DNA from: Daphnia carinata
Lineage: Eukaryota; Arthropoda; Branchiopoda; Diplostraca; Daphniidae
Assembly: GCF_022539665.2 (NCBI RefSeq)
Contig: NC_081333.1
Coordinates: 9,608,971-9,672,970 of the forward strand
Direction: 5' to 3'
Length of the DNA: 64,000 nt
Under the pieces are notes generated by a model. The model did no database searches. It saw only the letters and a list, made by a program, of their open reading frames with translations, and had not been told where the DNA came from. How positions within the stretch are numbered: the stretch's first letter is position 1; each line of letters opens with the position of its first letter. The translations under genes were made by a program, and so were the position numbers. This document shows positions 1-13,688 of this stretch, in pieces.

Positions 1-33
1 TAATCTTTGAATCGTCTGGAGAGCTAACATTAC

Positions 34-2761
34 TTGCACGATGCCGATGATTGTTGCCACGAACGCCATACAAAAAAGGACAAAACGAGCTGCCCCGACT
101 TCCATAATTGCCATTGCTCTGTACTCGGGATTATTGATGAGCGCGAAGAAAAGTATCAAACTGATGATGGTGAGAACCAGAACGAAGATGCCCGCAAAAA
201 GACCTTTATTAGCCTTGGCGCAGTCGACCGAATAATGATGACGGGATCGGCGACCACTGGCCGATGAGTTTGATGAATATCGTCGGTCTTCTTCGAGCCC
301 TCCTGCTGAAACGTTCTTCCACATAACGTAGAGGATAGCGGCGCAGATCAACGAGTACTCTATGGCACAAGGAAATAGGAGCGGACTGGCGTCCTGAACC
401 AAGTGGCCCATGACCTCACTCCTCTTGCATTCATCGAGCAATGAACGACTGAAAATCGCTTGATTGCTTTGCAAAATTTCTCTGGCATCAACCAAAGCTT
501 CAGCGTGAGCATCCTCGGTCGCGATATACTTAGCTGTTGTAGTTTTAACCTCTTGTCTGTGGCCGTCTAGTCCGATAAGATATCATCGCTAATTAAAGCA
601 TTTTCTTTTTTTAACTGAAAGAGATAATAAAGATACTCACGGCTTGATACGTTGTGATGAAACTGGAGGATTTCGTGTTTGGTTTCCTCAATAATGACGT
701 TCAGCCAAACGCAGAGGTTCGTTGCTACCATATGCATCAGGCCAAAGTAAGCAATGGCTTTGGGTTTACAAACGCCCATCTGTTGACAAAAATGAAATCT
801 GTTTCGTCACGATCTTTTTTGATAAATAAATCTGACTAGTACGTGCCTTTGCGTTTAAGAAAATGAAGTACATCTGGATGAACGTGAATACCATACGTGT
901 GGCGGGTGTGACGGCCATCAGAATGTTGTCACAGTAACTGCCGGCATCGATCTCAAAGTATTGCGCAAATTCCAATCCAGAGTAGATCATTGAACCCACG
1001 CCGAATGCTAAGAAAATGATGGCATCATTTAGTTTCGGGTATCTGGTATAAAGTGTAATCAATCGTTCATTACAGACGGCTCCGATTCGCAGATAAAAGG
1101 AACCGTGATGAGTTGGCTTATTCCATGTCGGATCGCTATAGGATCGTGGGTGATGAGCCACTTCATCAAGGAAATCATGGGGCTCTTTAAATTCCACCAT
1201 CGATTGTTTCGTCCCGCAAACTGATGAAGCGTAAAACAACAGTAATAATGTATAGAAAGTAGTACCAATTCAGAAATCCGGATCTGCAATTATGCAGAAA
1301 TCTGGTTTTTTAAGAATCGTAGGGAAACGTAACTAGAATCAACAATGCATTGGCCAGCATACAAAAACAACCAATGGGCGGTTGGTTGCGCCGTTTGCGT
1401 GTTATGAATTCTTCATTCGATTTCAGATGTTGGAGATAAAAAAAACTGCTTCTGGCTTATCGGGAATGAAGCAGTGCGTTCAGCAGCAGGTATGCACATA
1501 TCTCGTATGCGCAAAAGTGGCTTATACTCACCAGCCCTTCGAACGTGGTGAGCTTACTGAAAGGCAGGGATATATAGGCTAATGTGTGTTGATTGTAGTC
1601 AGTTCAAACCGGAAACTCGTCCAAGCGTACACCGAACTTTGAAGTGTTAAACCTATAGAACTGTATGCATTTTGCAATAAAAGTCTTACATGAATGCCGA
1701 TTCTTGCTGGCTTTGTTGCGGATCATCGTGATGAAAACGTAAAGGAAATAAGCGATGCAACCAAAGTAGAGATACAAATAGAAACCCTTTAAGAGAAACA
1801 AAACAAAAACGGGATTCAAATAGTAGACAAATTCCTTTTCTAAGAAATAACTTTTCTTTTACCAAGTATGAAGAGGACGTCACATGATTGGAAATTACTT
1901 CTGTCATTGGGAAAGCCAGTCCCAGCACAATGAGAAACTTGGCGTACATAGCGCTAATTACAGCTAAAACAGCGTCGCTGTAAAAACAAAAAATAATTGA
2001 GAAAGAGCCGAAAGTAAAATAGATTTGAAAAAAAAAATGTGGTTTCCCGGTTCGATGGCCACTGATTGACAAATAATTGCAACTCACTCGCCGCGTTTCT
2101 TCCATCGCTTAGACAGCGTATCCGGCACGGCAGCCACATTCACGGCGGTACAGGTGGACATTGCCGAAGGAGTTCCTTCTCTCGTCGTTGCACGCCTTTA
2201 TCCATGTGAAGAAAAACGTTTTTTGATATGAATTTTTTTATAGGAGACTGTCGGATATAGATCTCACCTTTCACAATGCTTGGGTAGATGGAAAAACGTT
2301 GTCTTAAAACCAGGTGAGGTACGGGATTTTAAGGCTTGATCTCTTTTCAGTTTGATCACGTCACTAGCTTCAATCTGATCCATCCAACCGGATGACGCCA
2401 TATTATCTGCCATCACGATTGTCAGTTTGGCTGAAGAAGGCGCTGTCAAAGGTTTCAATTCCACTGGCATCCAGTTACGATTAGGAAAACCTAAGTCACA
2501 ATCAGGTGAGCAGTATTCATCTATTGGTGTAATCGGCTCTGATTGCTGTTCAGGTCCAGTCGGAACGCCAATGCCTGAACCCTTTCGACCCAAGATTCCG
2601 AAATCGCCAATCGTTTCGCAGTCGGAGTTAAGCTGCATGGTCTCTGTTGGCTGGACTTCGACCACCATGTCATCGTCTTCATGCATGGAACGGCGTTCTG
2701 TTTGCCACGAAGGTAGATTCCTGAGTGTGTACATAAAATTAGTAAATTGATCGGCAACCAT
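34..2761 (-). CDS. Otopetrin-like proton channel, copy 1 (3' end outside window)
   Basis: Otopetrins are multi-pass plasma-membrane proton channels. I read eight exons on the minus strand: 2268-2761, 2088-2195, 1863-1977, 1690-1786, 1074-1220, 847-1007, 641-779 and 34-566, giving 598 in-frame codons. The first exon encodes a long polar cytoplasmic N-terminus. Family signatures follow: GSFYLRIGAV, then MIYSGLEFAQYFE, MAVTPATRMVFTFIQMYF, NLCVWLNVIIEETKHEI and LLFPCAIEYSLICAAI, each in or next to hydrophobic segments. The last exon ends at GIVQ with a GTAATG donor at 33-32, so about two C-terminal exons lie left of base 1 (compare copy 2). The donor after 847 is GC (AAAG|GCACGT) instead of GT. 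Copy 2 lies upstream in the same orientation, so this is a tandem pair. The ATG at 2761 is the first in the open exon; an upstream non-coding exon cannot be excluded. Confidence 0.9.
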
Positions 2762-2789
2762 TTGGCATAATTTTGATTAAAGGGTTTAA

Positions 2790-3900
2790 ACTTTGTGACG
2801 TTTTTTCTACAAAAAACGAGCTATCGCACCAACTGTGTTAACCCGTTTTTTGCTTTTATTGAAAAAAAACAAAAATTCCACTTAAAAATAAACTCGATAT
2901 TTGTGATTCCCGTTCAATTTCGTATCGAAATCGTAGATTCCAAACGATATAATGTAATATTTATAATAACAGAAAAAGTCGGGCTTATTTTGTCGGACAG
3001 CCTGACAAAATAAGCCCGACTTTTTTTGGTTTTTTAGATTTAATTAAAAAACTATAAGGTCAATTGAAAAATAAACTGGATTTCCGTGATCAGCATTCAA
3101 TTTTCAATCGAAATCATATATTTTAAGCCAAATTTGAAATTTGGCCAAAAATGGAAAAGTGAGAAGGCTATAGCCTTTTCACTTTTTCCAAAATCTGCAA
3201 AAAATCGAAATCTCTTGGAATGCGTTAAAAACTACACTATATACTCAAAATTCAATGATGATTCCCAAAAAACGATTCATTTTTTCGTGAAATCAACTGC
3301 TTTCGAAATATTCTTACTAAATGTAATGTAGCACTCTAGGGCCAGAACGTGCTAGCGCAACAATTTTTTTAACCCGTTTTTTACAATTATTTACATAACC
3401 GTAAGTTCTACGTAAAAGTAAAATCGATATTGGTGATCCTCGTTCTATTCTGAATCGAATTAATATATTTTCCACTCTATTTGAGCATTAAGCCAGAAAT
3501 GAAAAAAAGTCGAGCTTATTTCGTCGGGCTTATATTGTCGGGCTTATTTTTTAAGACTGATTTTTTCGCGAAAAGGTCGGGCTTTAAATTTCTACTTTGA
3601 TTTTTATTTATAAATTAAAACTGATGTTTAAAATAATTTTTTTAAATCAAATTATCGAAATAAACTGTTAAACCAGAAAAGTGTACATAAATAGCATATC
3701 AAATTCCGTACAGGCGCAACAACCTTTTTCTTCTGTTTTCTACGTTTTTTTTCAAAAACTATAAGCCTGTGCATAAATATACACTAGATTTTTGTAATCC
3801 CCGATCAATTTCAATTCGAAACCGTGTACGTTAGACTTCTGCACGATATACGCTGAATTCTCGGAAGGTGTGTTAGGAAGGACTATTATTAATCGTCCAA
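2790..3900. repeat. Diverged fold-back repeat copies
   Basis: AT-rich DNA holding several diverged copies of the same family as the units at 41891-43263. The match is clearest at 3004-3180: an AAAATAAGCCCGAC box, a middle segment around GGATTTCCGTGATCAGC, then the palindromic centre GGCTATAGCC at 3166-3175. A perfect hairpin sits at 2973-3025, with 22-bp arms and a 9-nt loop at 2995-3003. Further partial copies with CGGGCTTAT boxes follow to about 3600. No coding potential is seen. Confidence 0.75.
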
Positions 3901-6302
3901 CATACAGCACAATCCTGCATGGGCAATAGGGCTTCGCTGCAACCACAAATGTTTTATCGATAAAGTTGTAGTGAACAATTTGTTTTGCGTAAATTTATAT
4001 TTATGGTTAATATTGTCTGCCAGTATTTTGACTGAGAATTATAATAAGGTATAGTACACTCAGCATTCTATATTTATTTTAAGCGTTCTATTATTGAACG
4101 TCCCAGAATGGAATTGCTTTTGGGTTGTAATCATAACTCTCTGAGCGGTGTTTGTTTAAGAAATAGGGACGGTTTGAAAACGAGACATCAATACGTACGA
4201 GAGACATGGCTGTGACATGTTAATTAGAGCTGTTCTCCAGGCTTCACCGTTTACGGATTGCTGATGACAAAATAAAGCAGGGCTGCTTTGCTTCTTTTCT
4301 TGTCGGAGCATATCACCACTATTCAAAAAACAGTTCTAAATTGGGTTGTGTTCAAACACTGTAGTTTAAAGACTGCGAGACGATGTTTAGAACTTTTATT
4401 AGGCGTGTGTAACGCAATATTAACCCACTAAATCAAGCCAAATTGCTGCTGCAATCGCTAAGATTTTAAACAGGAAATCGTAAATGGCACAATTAATTCA
4501 AGGTATTTAATGCGGGCTAGAAAATTCGTGACTGTCAGCGATACGCTACTACGCCTGTTGACGGGACAACCACTTGCCTTTCAACTCGACCAACTAACTT
4601 AGTGTGCCGTTTTGCCAATTTGTGGTTGCTGCTTTTATTTATCGGATACGTCGGGTGTGCATGTCCTTGTTTGTCACCTCCCTCCGAATTTCTCACTATT
4701 ACTATCTTCAACCTCCTGCTTCACGAAAGGAACTTACTATTCATTAGCAAATGACTTACAGAGGAAAACCAGCTAATGCAAAGACAAGAAAACAAAATCG
4801 TCACGAACCATCACAATCCACCACGAAGACTACAGAACGAAACTGCAGACATGATAAAGTCTTTGGTTATGTACCGTACCGATCCTTGTCGCTCAGGCCT
4901 CAGTTTTTCTTTTAATAACGGCTAGTTGAAACTTGAAGTGATGAACCTTCAACGAACGGACGCTAACTAACTTCAAATAGCGATTAAGAAATGTTTTTTT
5001 CACATTTAGAAGAACAGTTTGTTTTTGTGGACCTATTCTGTATGCCGTCATTGACGTTCCCTTCGTTGCTCGAAGGGAATACGAATAGTTTGCCCCATCA
5101 TTTGAAAATAACTACTCAAGTCTTCTTCAAACGTCCTTGTTGCAGTAGTTCAAACAAGCTTGCAAACAAAGCTGTGTCCCATATGCACTTTCATTCAACG
5201 GTGTGTTTAATTCTTCATGAATATTTATTTTTATTCCGATGAAAAAAAAACGCTCTTTGGAAAGCGACGTTTGTTACCCAAGAATGTTTCCTCAAAAAAT
5301 GAAGTCACCAAATGAACAGTGGGAAATCCAAAACAAGTGTAATGGACCGATGCCACTTGCACGTACAGATTTTGTTTTTAAAATTTTTGTTACAGGAAAA
5401 TCGAAACTCTTCTAGAATAGTCAAACATAAGTTTTAACACGCCTACCTTGAAAGAGTTTCTAATAAGACCATTTTCATTTATTTTCAAATTAAAACAAAA
5501 CAATAAGGTGGTTGATAATTAGAACAAGGTGTTTGGTGCTCTCCTGTGTCAAAGAAGTTAAGCTGTAAGTCTCTTTTACATAATTCAATTCATGATCCGC
5601 TCAATCGCTACCTTTTTTTAGGATATTGCACTGGTGGAAAACACAATGGCGTAACGTTAGGAAATATCTTGGCTAATTTAAGTTTCAAGACACGTTTTTC
5701 GCCCATACTAATCCATATTCGTTTTTTTCTTAAACTTATCCAGTTCCTTATACCCGTCCGAATCTTACCGACCAAACGAATTCTCATATTTTATGGAAAT
5801 TGTGTTTTATTATAAGGAAAAAGTATCCTATCAAAATGCTTGCTATAGCTGGTTTGCGATTCTCCCCCAAAACGAGAAAAGACCACTGCATTGCGTAACA
5901 TATCAATCGATATTGCACTACTTCAAAGAATGATTACGTCAGCGCCTGTCATAGCTGGCCATCGTACAAGCCAATAAATCTGCATAAAAAAAAAATCCCC
6001 TAACTTTCATTTACGTCCTCGTAGTTATTAATGGCACAGGTCGTCCGGTCACATCCACACTTGTATTATATAATCACAGTGTTATCGTATATTAACATCA
6101 CGCAAGGTAGAGCTCTCTGTAGGTTTTATTCTGTTTAGTTGGTTGTTGATTATAGATGAGCTCTGCAATAACTAGTGACAAATAGTAAGGGCAATACTGT
6201 ACTGTATATGTTGAACGTACAGACTGCTTAGTATAACATTGCCAAACTCCTTTCGTATGTAGAAGAGACTGTCTGTCCTAATGGGAATGAATAAAGTGGG
6301 AA
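3901..6302. other. Intergenic between the two otopetrin genes
   Basis: No gene is recognised. The DNA is AT-rich, and the open frames are short and show no protein family features. It holds the distal upstream region of otopetrin copy 1 and the 3' flank of copy 2. Confidence 0.5.
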
Positions 6303-9300
6303 CTACACGCTCGCGTGCTGCTGTAACGGCATATGGTTGAATCTCTCGGAGACTTTGTAGCACCGTTTCCATATTTCACATAAGCAAACAGTCGAATGGT
6401 AGCGATAGAAGATGGCGAGCGGCGAGCTAATATTAGTTATAATAGTCCATGGCCACTGCCCGAAGAACTGGGACTGGACCGGGTGGGCGTCGAATCTGCT
6501 CTTTTCCAGCGTTATGATTGCCCACTGTTTCATTCCCCAAAATGATAATCATTACATTTTTAAAATGAGATATAGAGCTGCAATAAAATATACCATTGCA
6601 AAGTTGGTGACCATCAAGAAAGTCACAACCTCACGGCCAGGTTTGCGCAGCTCCTGACGTCTAGTGTACAGGTGTCGCTTGGACGACCCCAACACAAAAA
6701 CAGTTTGAGCAACGGCCTGCACGACAGCCGTCAGGGCATTGATGAGCACCAACATTCTATCCGAATGGTCACTAAACTGCGTACCAATTATGGTAAAAAC
6801 GTTGTAGGAGATGACACCAGTTAGAGCGACAATAAGTAGAATATTGTCCAGATCGAGCGGATGAGAAGCGTCGAATTGCAACTGGCTCACCTGGGATTAA
6901 ATTGTTAAACTATTCAAATAACAATTGCTGTCCGTTTTTTGCCCGCAGAACATACCTGTATGATTCCAATGAGGACGGCAATCAACGTCATGATGTAAAG
7001 AATGAGCTCGGCCAAGTGGACGATGGTGATGGCTGTGCTTTTGTAGTCCTCCCGATGGATAAGAACAAAGAAAAGGATCATGGATAAAATACTCAGAACC
7101 AGAACAAATATTCCAAAGAAGAGGCCTTTGTTGGCATTTGTGCAATCGACGGAATAATGATGCGGTGAACGGCGTTGGGAATACGGATAGATGCTTCCAC
7201 TGGGTGTCCGTGGGGTTCGAGCACCTGCAGGAGAGTCAGTCCTCGAGCGGACCGGCCAGTGATGATGGTCCATTTCTCCGGTATGTTTCCATATCTCGTA
7301 CATAATGGCGGCGCAGATGAGCGAATACTCAATGGCGCATGGAAATAGAAACGGACTTGCGTTCTGCGTCAAGGTGCCCTTTAATATTAACACAAATAAC
7401 ATGTTAATTTTGAAATAATGGAAGGGGGAGGGGGGAGAAGACGGCTGACCATCAAGTCTGAACGATGACATTCGTCCGACAGTGTTCGCTTAACCAACCG
7501 ATGCTGTTGGATCTCATTTTGCCCGTCTAGCAAAACGGCACCGACTGTCTTGTTCAACCAATGCCCGATCACGGCCGAAGCGTACGGGCTGTGGTCTTCC
7601 GCTGCGGGATGTTACCAGCCAATTATTTCATGCTTTTCAATCGTATTCAAAGCTACCTTTTTCTATAACCCAATCTGTCAAAAACCTGCTATTTGAACGG
7701 CCTCTTCGCCATGTCCGGGCACGAGATGCTGGTCGATTTCATGGTCACCACCGTGCTGCTTGAAGTGGAGGATCTCGTGCTTCGTTTCCTGGATAATGAC
7801 GTTCAGCCATACACAGAGATTTGTCGCTATGATGTGCATCATTCCGAATCGAGCTACAATGACGTTGCTGTTCTTGATGATCTGGATCTGAATGAATAGC
7901 AATACAGGATGTAAAAATGCTTGTTTATTTTTGTAAAGATAAAAGTTGCAAATACCTTTGCGTTGAGGAAAACAAAATACATTTGAAAAAATGTAAAGAG
8001 CATACGAGAGGCAGGCTGAACTGCCATCATGATATCGTCGCATAGCGGATTAGAAGACATTTCGAAATACTGGGCAAATTCCAAACCCGAGTAGATCATC
8101 GACCCTACACCAAATACTACTCCGTTCCAAATGTAGAACGGATTTCATTTTACAAAGGAAATAGTAAAGTTGCTTTTCTAGCACTAGACAGTTCTTCAAG
8201 TGTCAATTGGACCATACCGACAGCTCCCATTCGAAGGTAGAATGATCCGTGATTGGCGCTTCTTCTGGGATCGAGTTCTTTGCCAAGAGTCACCCGTAGT
8301 CTGGTAGTCATAATGTCCTCCATAGTCAACCCATCGCCTTGGAAGGCATCGTCATTGCCAGCCTCCATTTTCGCACATTTCTTGGCTTTGAGACGCTGCA
8401 CTATTTGAAACCAACCTGGACGAGAGTATCGTTTAACGTGAGAGCCCAGTAGCGACACTTCGAAATCAACTTACGTTTTTTCCACGTCAACGAAAAGTTG
8501 AACTGAGTTTTCAAGAGGATGTAAATGTAGCCAAAGAAACCAATGGCAACAAAATAGAGGTAAGCGTAGAAGCCCTGTGCCAATAAAGAAGGGTGTAAGG
8601 GTCCAATGTTGTGGTCACTTTTCAATACGTCACATCGGTTTTTCGTACCTCGTAATAGTGTGATGGGATTTTACTTGAAATGACTTGTGAAGTAGGAAAG
8701 GCCACCCCCATTACCACCAACATAATACCGTAAAGCGCGCTCAGTATGTCCACGGTAGCTTGCCTTTTAACGACCCATCGATTTTATTCTGTTCCCCCTT
8801 CATCTGTTTAAACTAAAAAAGGGCTTCAATGAACTTACTTGCCATGTTGTTTCCATATTTTGACCATCTTATCCGAATGATTTCGTTGGTGCGTTGGTGT
8901 GTGTGGTCCATTAAAGCTCGGCAAAGACGTTCGATCATTGATAGCTGGTAGCGGGTGGGCCAACGTAATTTCATTCCGACCGTGTTTCTTTGCGCCGTCT
9001 TGGAGCTGTTTCCCTTTGACGGTTTTTAAAAGTGATTCTTGTTCCATTTTTGCCACCTCTTCAGCTAGAGGTGCGCTGTTTTCCACCGAAATTCCACTTG
9101 AAGGGAATCATTCACATAATGAAAACTTCATGCAAAGGTGTTTCCGATTACAAGAGTATTGCATACCTGTCTTGTGATTCGGGCGTGACTGGATGTTTCT
9201 CCGGACCCACCTCATCCGCGTTCATATTGCAAACGCAGGTTTTCGTTGTTTGGGGTCTGACCTCAATCGGTTTTGGATGGGACGATGTTGAGTGATGGGA

Positions 9301-9542
9301 CAAATTTCTGACTGCTGTACAAATAAATTCGATAGATGTTTTCTTCCTTGGATGCTTGACAACTCCATCTATTTCGGATGGAGATACGCATAACACACCA
9401 TTCTTCGATTGGCTAACTTCGTCCACTCCTTCCCAACTTTCAGTCAATAAAAAATGTAATCACAATTTAGATTTTAATTTTTTGCCCAACTTTTAACGCT
9501 TGTTAACTATTTTTTAAATACTTACCGGACACGAGAAGTCAT
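6303..9542 (-). CDS. Otopetrin-like proton channel, copy 2
   Basis: A complete otopetrin proton-channel gene. Twelve exons join in frame: 9526-9542, 9167-9436, 8843-9096, 8649-8758, 8475-8574, 8218-8415, 7956-8116, 7686-7887, 7450-7601, 6956-7378, 6594-6890 and 6303-6524, for 801 residues. Signatures include GFYAYLYFVAIGFFGYIYI, GSFYLRMGAV, MIYSGLEFAQYFE, NLCVWLNVIIQETKHEI, FLFPCAIEYSLICAAIMYE and the C-terminal FYRYHSTVCLCEIWK. The N-terminal roughly 190 residues are polar and would be cytoplasmic. The donor after 8843 must be GC (ATG|GCAAGT) to keep frame. The start is the least certain part: ATG 9542 gives only a 17-nt first coding exon before a GTAAG donor. Exon order and phases match copy 1, so the genes arose by tandem duplication, but the two proteins have diverged strongly outside the membrane segments. 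Confidence 0.9.
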
Positions 9543-12500
9543 CTCTGTTTGAAATTCCGAAGCAGCCTGGGCTGCTAATCGACTTGATTGGGTTTTTTGT
9601 TATGGAATATAAGCAGCTGGTTCCTCTCTCGAGATGAAAGATGGGACTAGAAACCGAAGGAAAGGAAAATTCAAAAGAATATTTGTACGGTCGCTGGTCG
9701 ATCACAATTGATACTCCGACTAATCCATGACGGGAAAAGAACAAGATCCTTCACGACTAAGACTATCACTATAACAAACTGGGAAGACCTAATGCACCCT
9801 GCAGAATACCTTCTCTTTTTTTGTAGATTGCAAAGACAGTAAAGAAGAAGTTATGGACATTGGCATCAAATCATGTGATTTTTGTCCCTCACGTGCCTCG
9901 GCCACACCTCTATCGTCCTTTATGGATTGCGGTCATTAAAGCATGTGAGAAATAAGCTATCGTCACTATAAAAAACATACAAACTGAAGCAGTCAGCTGA
10001 CTGAGATGTCGTCAGGCGTGAAAGAGCAAAGAAAGCCATTTGATTACAAGGGTTCGGTAAGCGGGAGTCATGCGGCTTCGGGAAAAATACTTGCGTAAAG
10101 GTACGGTTCACGGTCGTCACGTCACCGGAATGATGATTGACTGACATAAAAAAAAATAGTTAAACCTATCGTCATATGATTTGTTTATTTTAATAAACAA
10201 ACAGATAATAAAACTCGACTGTCTAGTGATTCAAATGCTCCCCACTAAAACGGGAATAGGAAGATGACAGGAAGGCATGAAGTCTGCATAAAAGTTGATG
10301 CCCTGAGTAAAAATCGACCAATCCAGAATTACTTATTGAGGTCCTTTTTTTTTACCAACCTTTTTTGGGCTCACCAAAAAGACAAGTAATCCCACTATAA
10401 TTATCGTATCTTTTATATCGATACTGTACTATCTTTGAATGATTGTTTAGGACCTCGGTCACGAAGTGGATGAAAGGCTCTGACTTAAAAAAATTGGAAA
10501 CCATTACGGAATTTCGCGTACGGCAAGGCCATTAAAGCTGTCAAACTGTCTGATAAACTTTTTTTTTCACTTGGTTATACATCAGTTGGAACCAGACATG
10601 CCGATGATTGAACCAGTTTACGGCTCCTTAGTCTTTAATGCGCGCATTTTCTAGTCTCGTTTATCAGTTCGACGAAGTGAAATCTAATTCCTTTGAAGGG
10701 AAATATAATTGACTGTTGTTGACGATGCCTGTTTATTTTTTATTTACTCATTTCTAAATTTAACTTGGATAGGATATGATTCAGGCAGCAGCAACACCTA
10801 TCCGCCATTTCGTCCCGTTCCCAACTCACGTATGAATTTCCCTTTTTTCCCTCATGGGAAATGTTATATTGATCTTACCCAGCCTTGTCGCCTTGTGCTT
10901 TTCCAACCAGTTTCTATTCATACGTTCAGATGCATATAATTGTGCGCATGAACGTTACTATAAAAAAATGAAAAAGTAATAACGTTGGAAAGAGTTGTCG
11001 ATTCTTGTCGCAAAATGATAGTTCCAGCAGGAACTGGAGGCGCTATTCATGTGTCCGGTGGCAGCATTTCTTCAATATCTGAATTCGTATCTCAAATTCT
11101 GGGCACCACCATTGTGCAAATCGATAGCTTTGCAAGGGCAAAGGGCAATCGAAACGGCCTGTTTGGATCTATGATCCAATCATGATGGCCAAAAAACTAC
11201 CCATTGAAAACGTATTAGCTTCCTGTAACTAATTTTCATTATTGATAGAAATAATAATTCTGAAATTGTAATGGAAAAAATTTTATTCTGCAAAAGTTTT
11301 AGTGCTACTTATTAATTCCATAAGGAGGTCGTCAAAGTTATGTTGCCATTGCCAATGCAGAAAGGCACCCTCGATCGATATTTAATATTCCAATACCTTA
11401 GTCTCTTCAAGGCCGATCCAAGACCTGTGAATCACGCGTCGCGTACTTGACTCTCAAAATGGCTTTGTATGCTCGACCGCGGGACCGGCGAGAAAGTAGC
11501 TAAAACAAAACCTTGAAAAAGTCTATTCACCGATCACGTAGCTTAAGCCTGGTGTTCGCTTGTTAAATTGCAAGGGTATTCTAACAGATATTAGAGAAAA
11601 GATAAAATAAATGACGAACTAACGTGGGTTTTCGTTCAACATGCTAGGCTTTCCTTTTGCATTTTATTATCTATACAGTTGACATTAAAACTGCATTTTA
11701 TGGAATAGCATATTTTAAGCTTCAAAAAAAAATTTTTTTATCTTAGTTGGCCATCCGCCAAATTGCAAATTTTCACGCCACAGGCCCATTGTGCCGGATA
11801 GCGTGAAGGTCTCTATCGGTGTTAAAATCTCCTTGCACAACCGCTAGGTGCCGCCGGGAAATGGAAACCAACTACGCCATCTATTAATCAACTTCGCAAG
11901 TATCGGTTAAAATATAGTACCTACCACAGGGGAAGGGTAGGAGGAGAATTGTAGAGAAGCCTCCCCGTTGCCGACTCTTTTCCATAGTCCCGTTTGGCAA
12001 CCCAGGTAGGGCGGAAGTCATCAGCCTTGCCTCCACTGAAAAAGTTTAGGCTCCAATCACTCAGAATTCGAGCGTTGTAAGTACATTTCCAAGTTTGTTT
12101 TTTCTTCTTTCGAATTAGAACTTGAGCCATTTATCATGTCTTTCCGCCATGTTTTTCTTTGTCTGGGAAACAAATCGGGTAATATCCGACGCCGCTGGAC
12201 AGGCATCGCGACAGTGAACTGTGAAACAAGTGACGAATCGCTTGAAGAATTCACTAGAACAAAGGGATTTGTCTGTCTGCTTAGCATCCAATTAGTAGCC
12301 TCGCCAATTGAAGGGGTATGCGAATCAATGCTTGTTTTAGTGTAATAAAAAATACCCTGTTGCAGGTAATCTGATAGCAAGAAAGGCAGTCTTTACTTTC
12401 ATAGCTTCATCTAATTAGGGTTTGGCAGATAAAATGTGTTACGAAATGGATGTAAAAACATCCCACAAGCCTTCACATGGCGCCCTCTCGAGACGCTAAA

Positions 12501-13632
12501 GGTCGTTTACCTCTCTGTCCATTTCATATTTCTTTATTTTTTTTTTCTCAAAAAAAATGAACGATGCAAGTAAATCTTGAACCCGAAAGCTTCGTCTGCG
12601 CCGTTGTGAGAATTGTATATTTCCGCTTTCGAAACAAGACATTCTTTTTGGGAAGCCATCTTTTTTTTTCGGGGAGAGACTCCGTTTTGGTGCGTCCCTT
12701 CAGGCCCTCGGGCTAGCTAGGGCTTTTTGGAATGTGTCTCGGTCCAAGTGCGTGTGTCTATGCAGCAGGGAAATGTGTGTGTAGCTGTGGAGACCTTGAT
12801 GTCGGTGTGTAGGAGCCATTGAACTTATTTCGGAAATGGGCGTCCATAGCCTTCGAGTTATTATGCACTTAGCGAAGATTGTGTGAACTTGTATGTAGTG
12901 AGCAAGCCGACTTACACCGAAGTAACCGTAGGTGCCAACCCCGAGAAGTCGATCAATATTTAGACATCGGATGCGATTCGTGAAGTAGAATCTAGCTCGG
13001 TAGGACGGCCAAAGAGAAAAGAGGACTGCAGCTACCACCCTCATCCGGTGCGTAATATTGATTTTGGTTGCGTGCGCCCTTCGTTCCTATTTAGTGCTGT
13101 TAGCCCGCACGGTTGTGTATCGTAGCAGTCTTGTTTCTATCCCTTGCGTCATCTGCAGGGTTGGGGAATGTACCCTCCCACTTTTCGAGGGTTTTCCTCT
13201 GCGCGTGCGTTGCTTTTTTCATGGAACGGAGTATAATGTTGACGTAACATGTCTAGGTTATCGTTCTACGTGCAAGAGAAACTTCTTTTTCGAGAATTCT
13301 CGCCCACGTCATCGTAATAAGTACAGTATTTGAGGAAATGGAGCCCTTGAGAAATAGGAAAACCGTCGGCCTTGGGCATATTGCGAATTAGAAAAAGGAA
13401 AGAAAATTTAGGTCACTGACAAAGAATTCTCCTTCATGTATTACCTCCCTCTCCCCATTAGTCCCACGTTCCAAGTTCGACAGTAGAGGGCTCTTAGTCT
13501 AAAGTGTGTTGCGAAACTCGTTTGCGTCAAATACATGTCGTCGTCTTACTGCTACTCTACGCAGTATATTTTGATATTTAGCCAGTGCAACATCAATTGT
13601 CTCATCTCTGTCACCATTTTATTTTTTTCCAG
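9543..13632. other. Intergenic, 5' side of eIF4G2
   Basis: No gene can be supported. The left part is the putative promoter side of otopetrin copy 2. The rest has only short open frames without recognisable domains. The stretch 12500-13330 is less AT-rich than its surroundings and probably contains the eIF4G2 promoter and a 5' non-coding exon, but I could not fix its borders. Confidence 0.45.
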
Positions 13633-13688
13633 CTTCACTTATTTGTGAAAAGAACGCGACTGGACGTGTCTCCTCGTAATTTTTCACC

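Noticed and set aside
10985-11185. Open frame with a Gly/Ser-rich segment
   Set aside because: Begins at a non-ATG codon, is isolated and has no family match that I can name.
12700-13044. Minus-strand frame upstream of eIF4G2
   Set aside because: Lies in probable promoter or 5' UTR sequence; no protein features.
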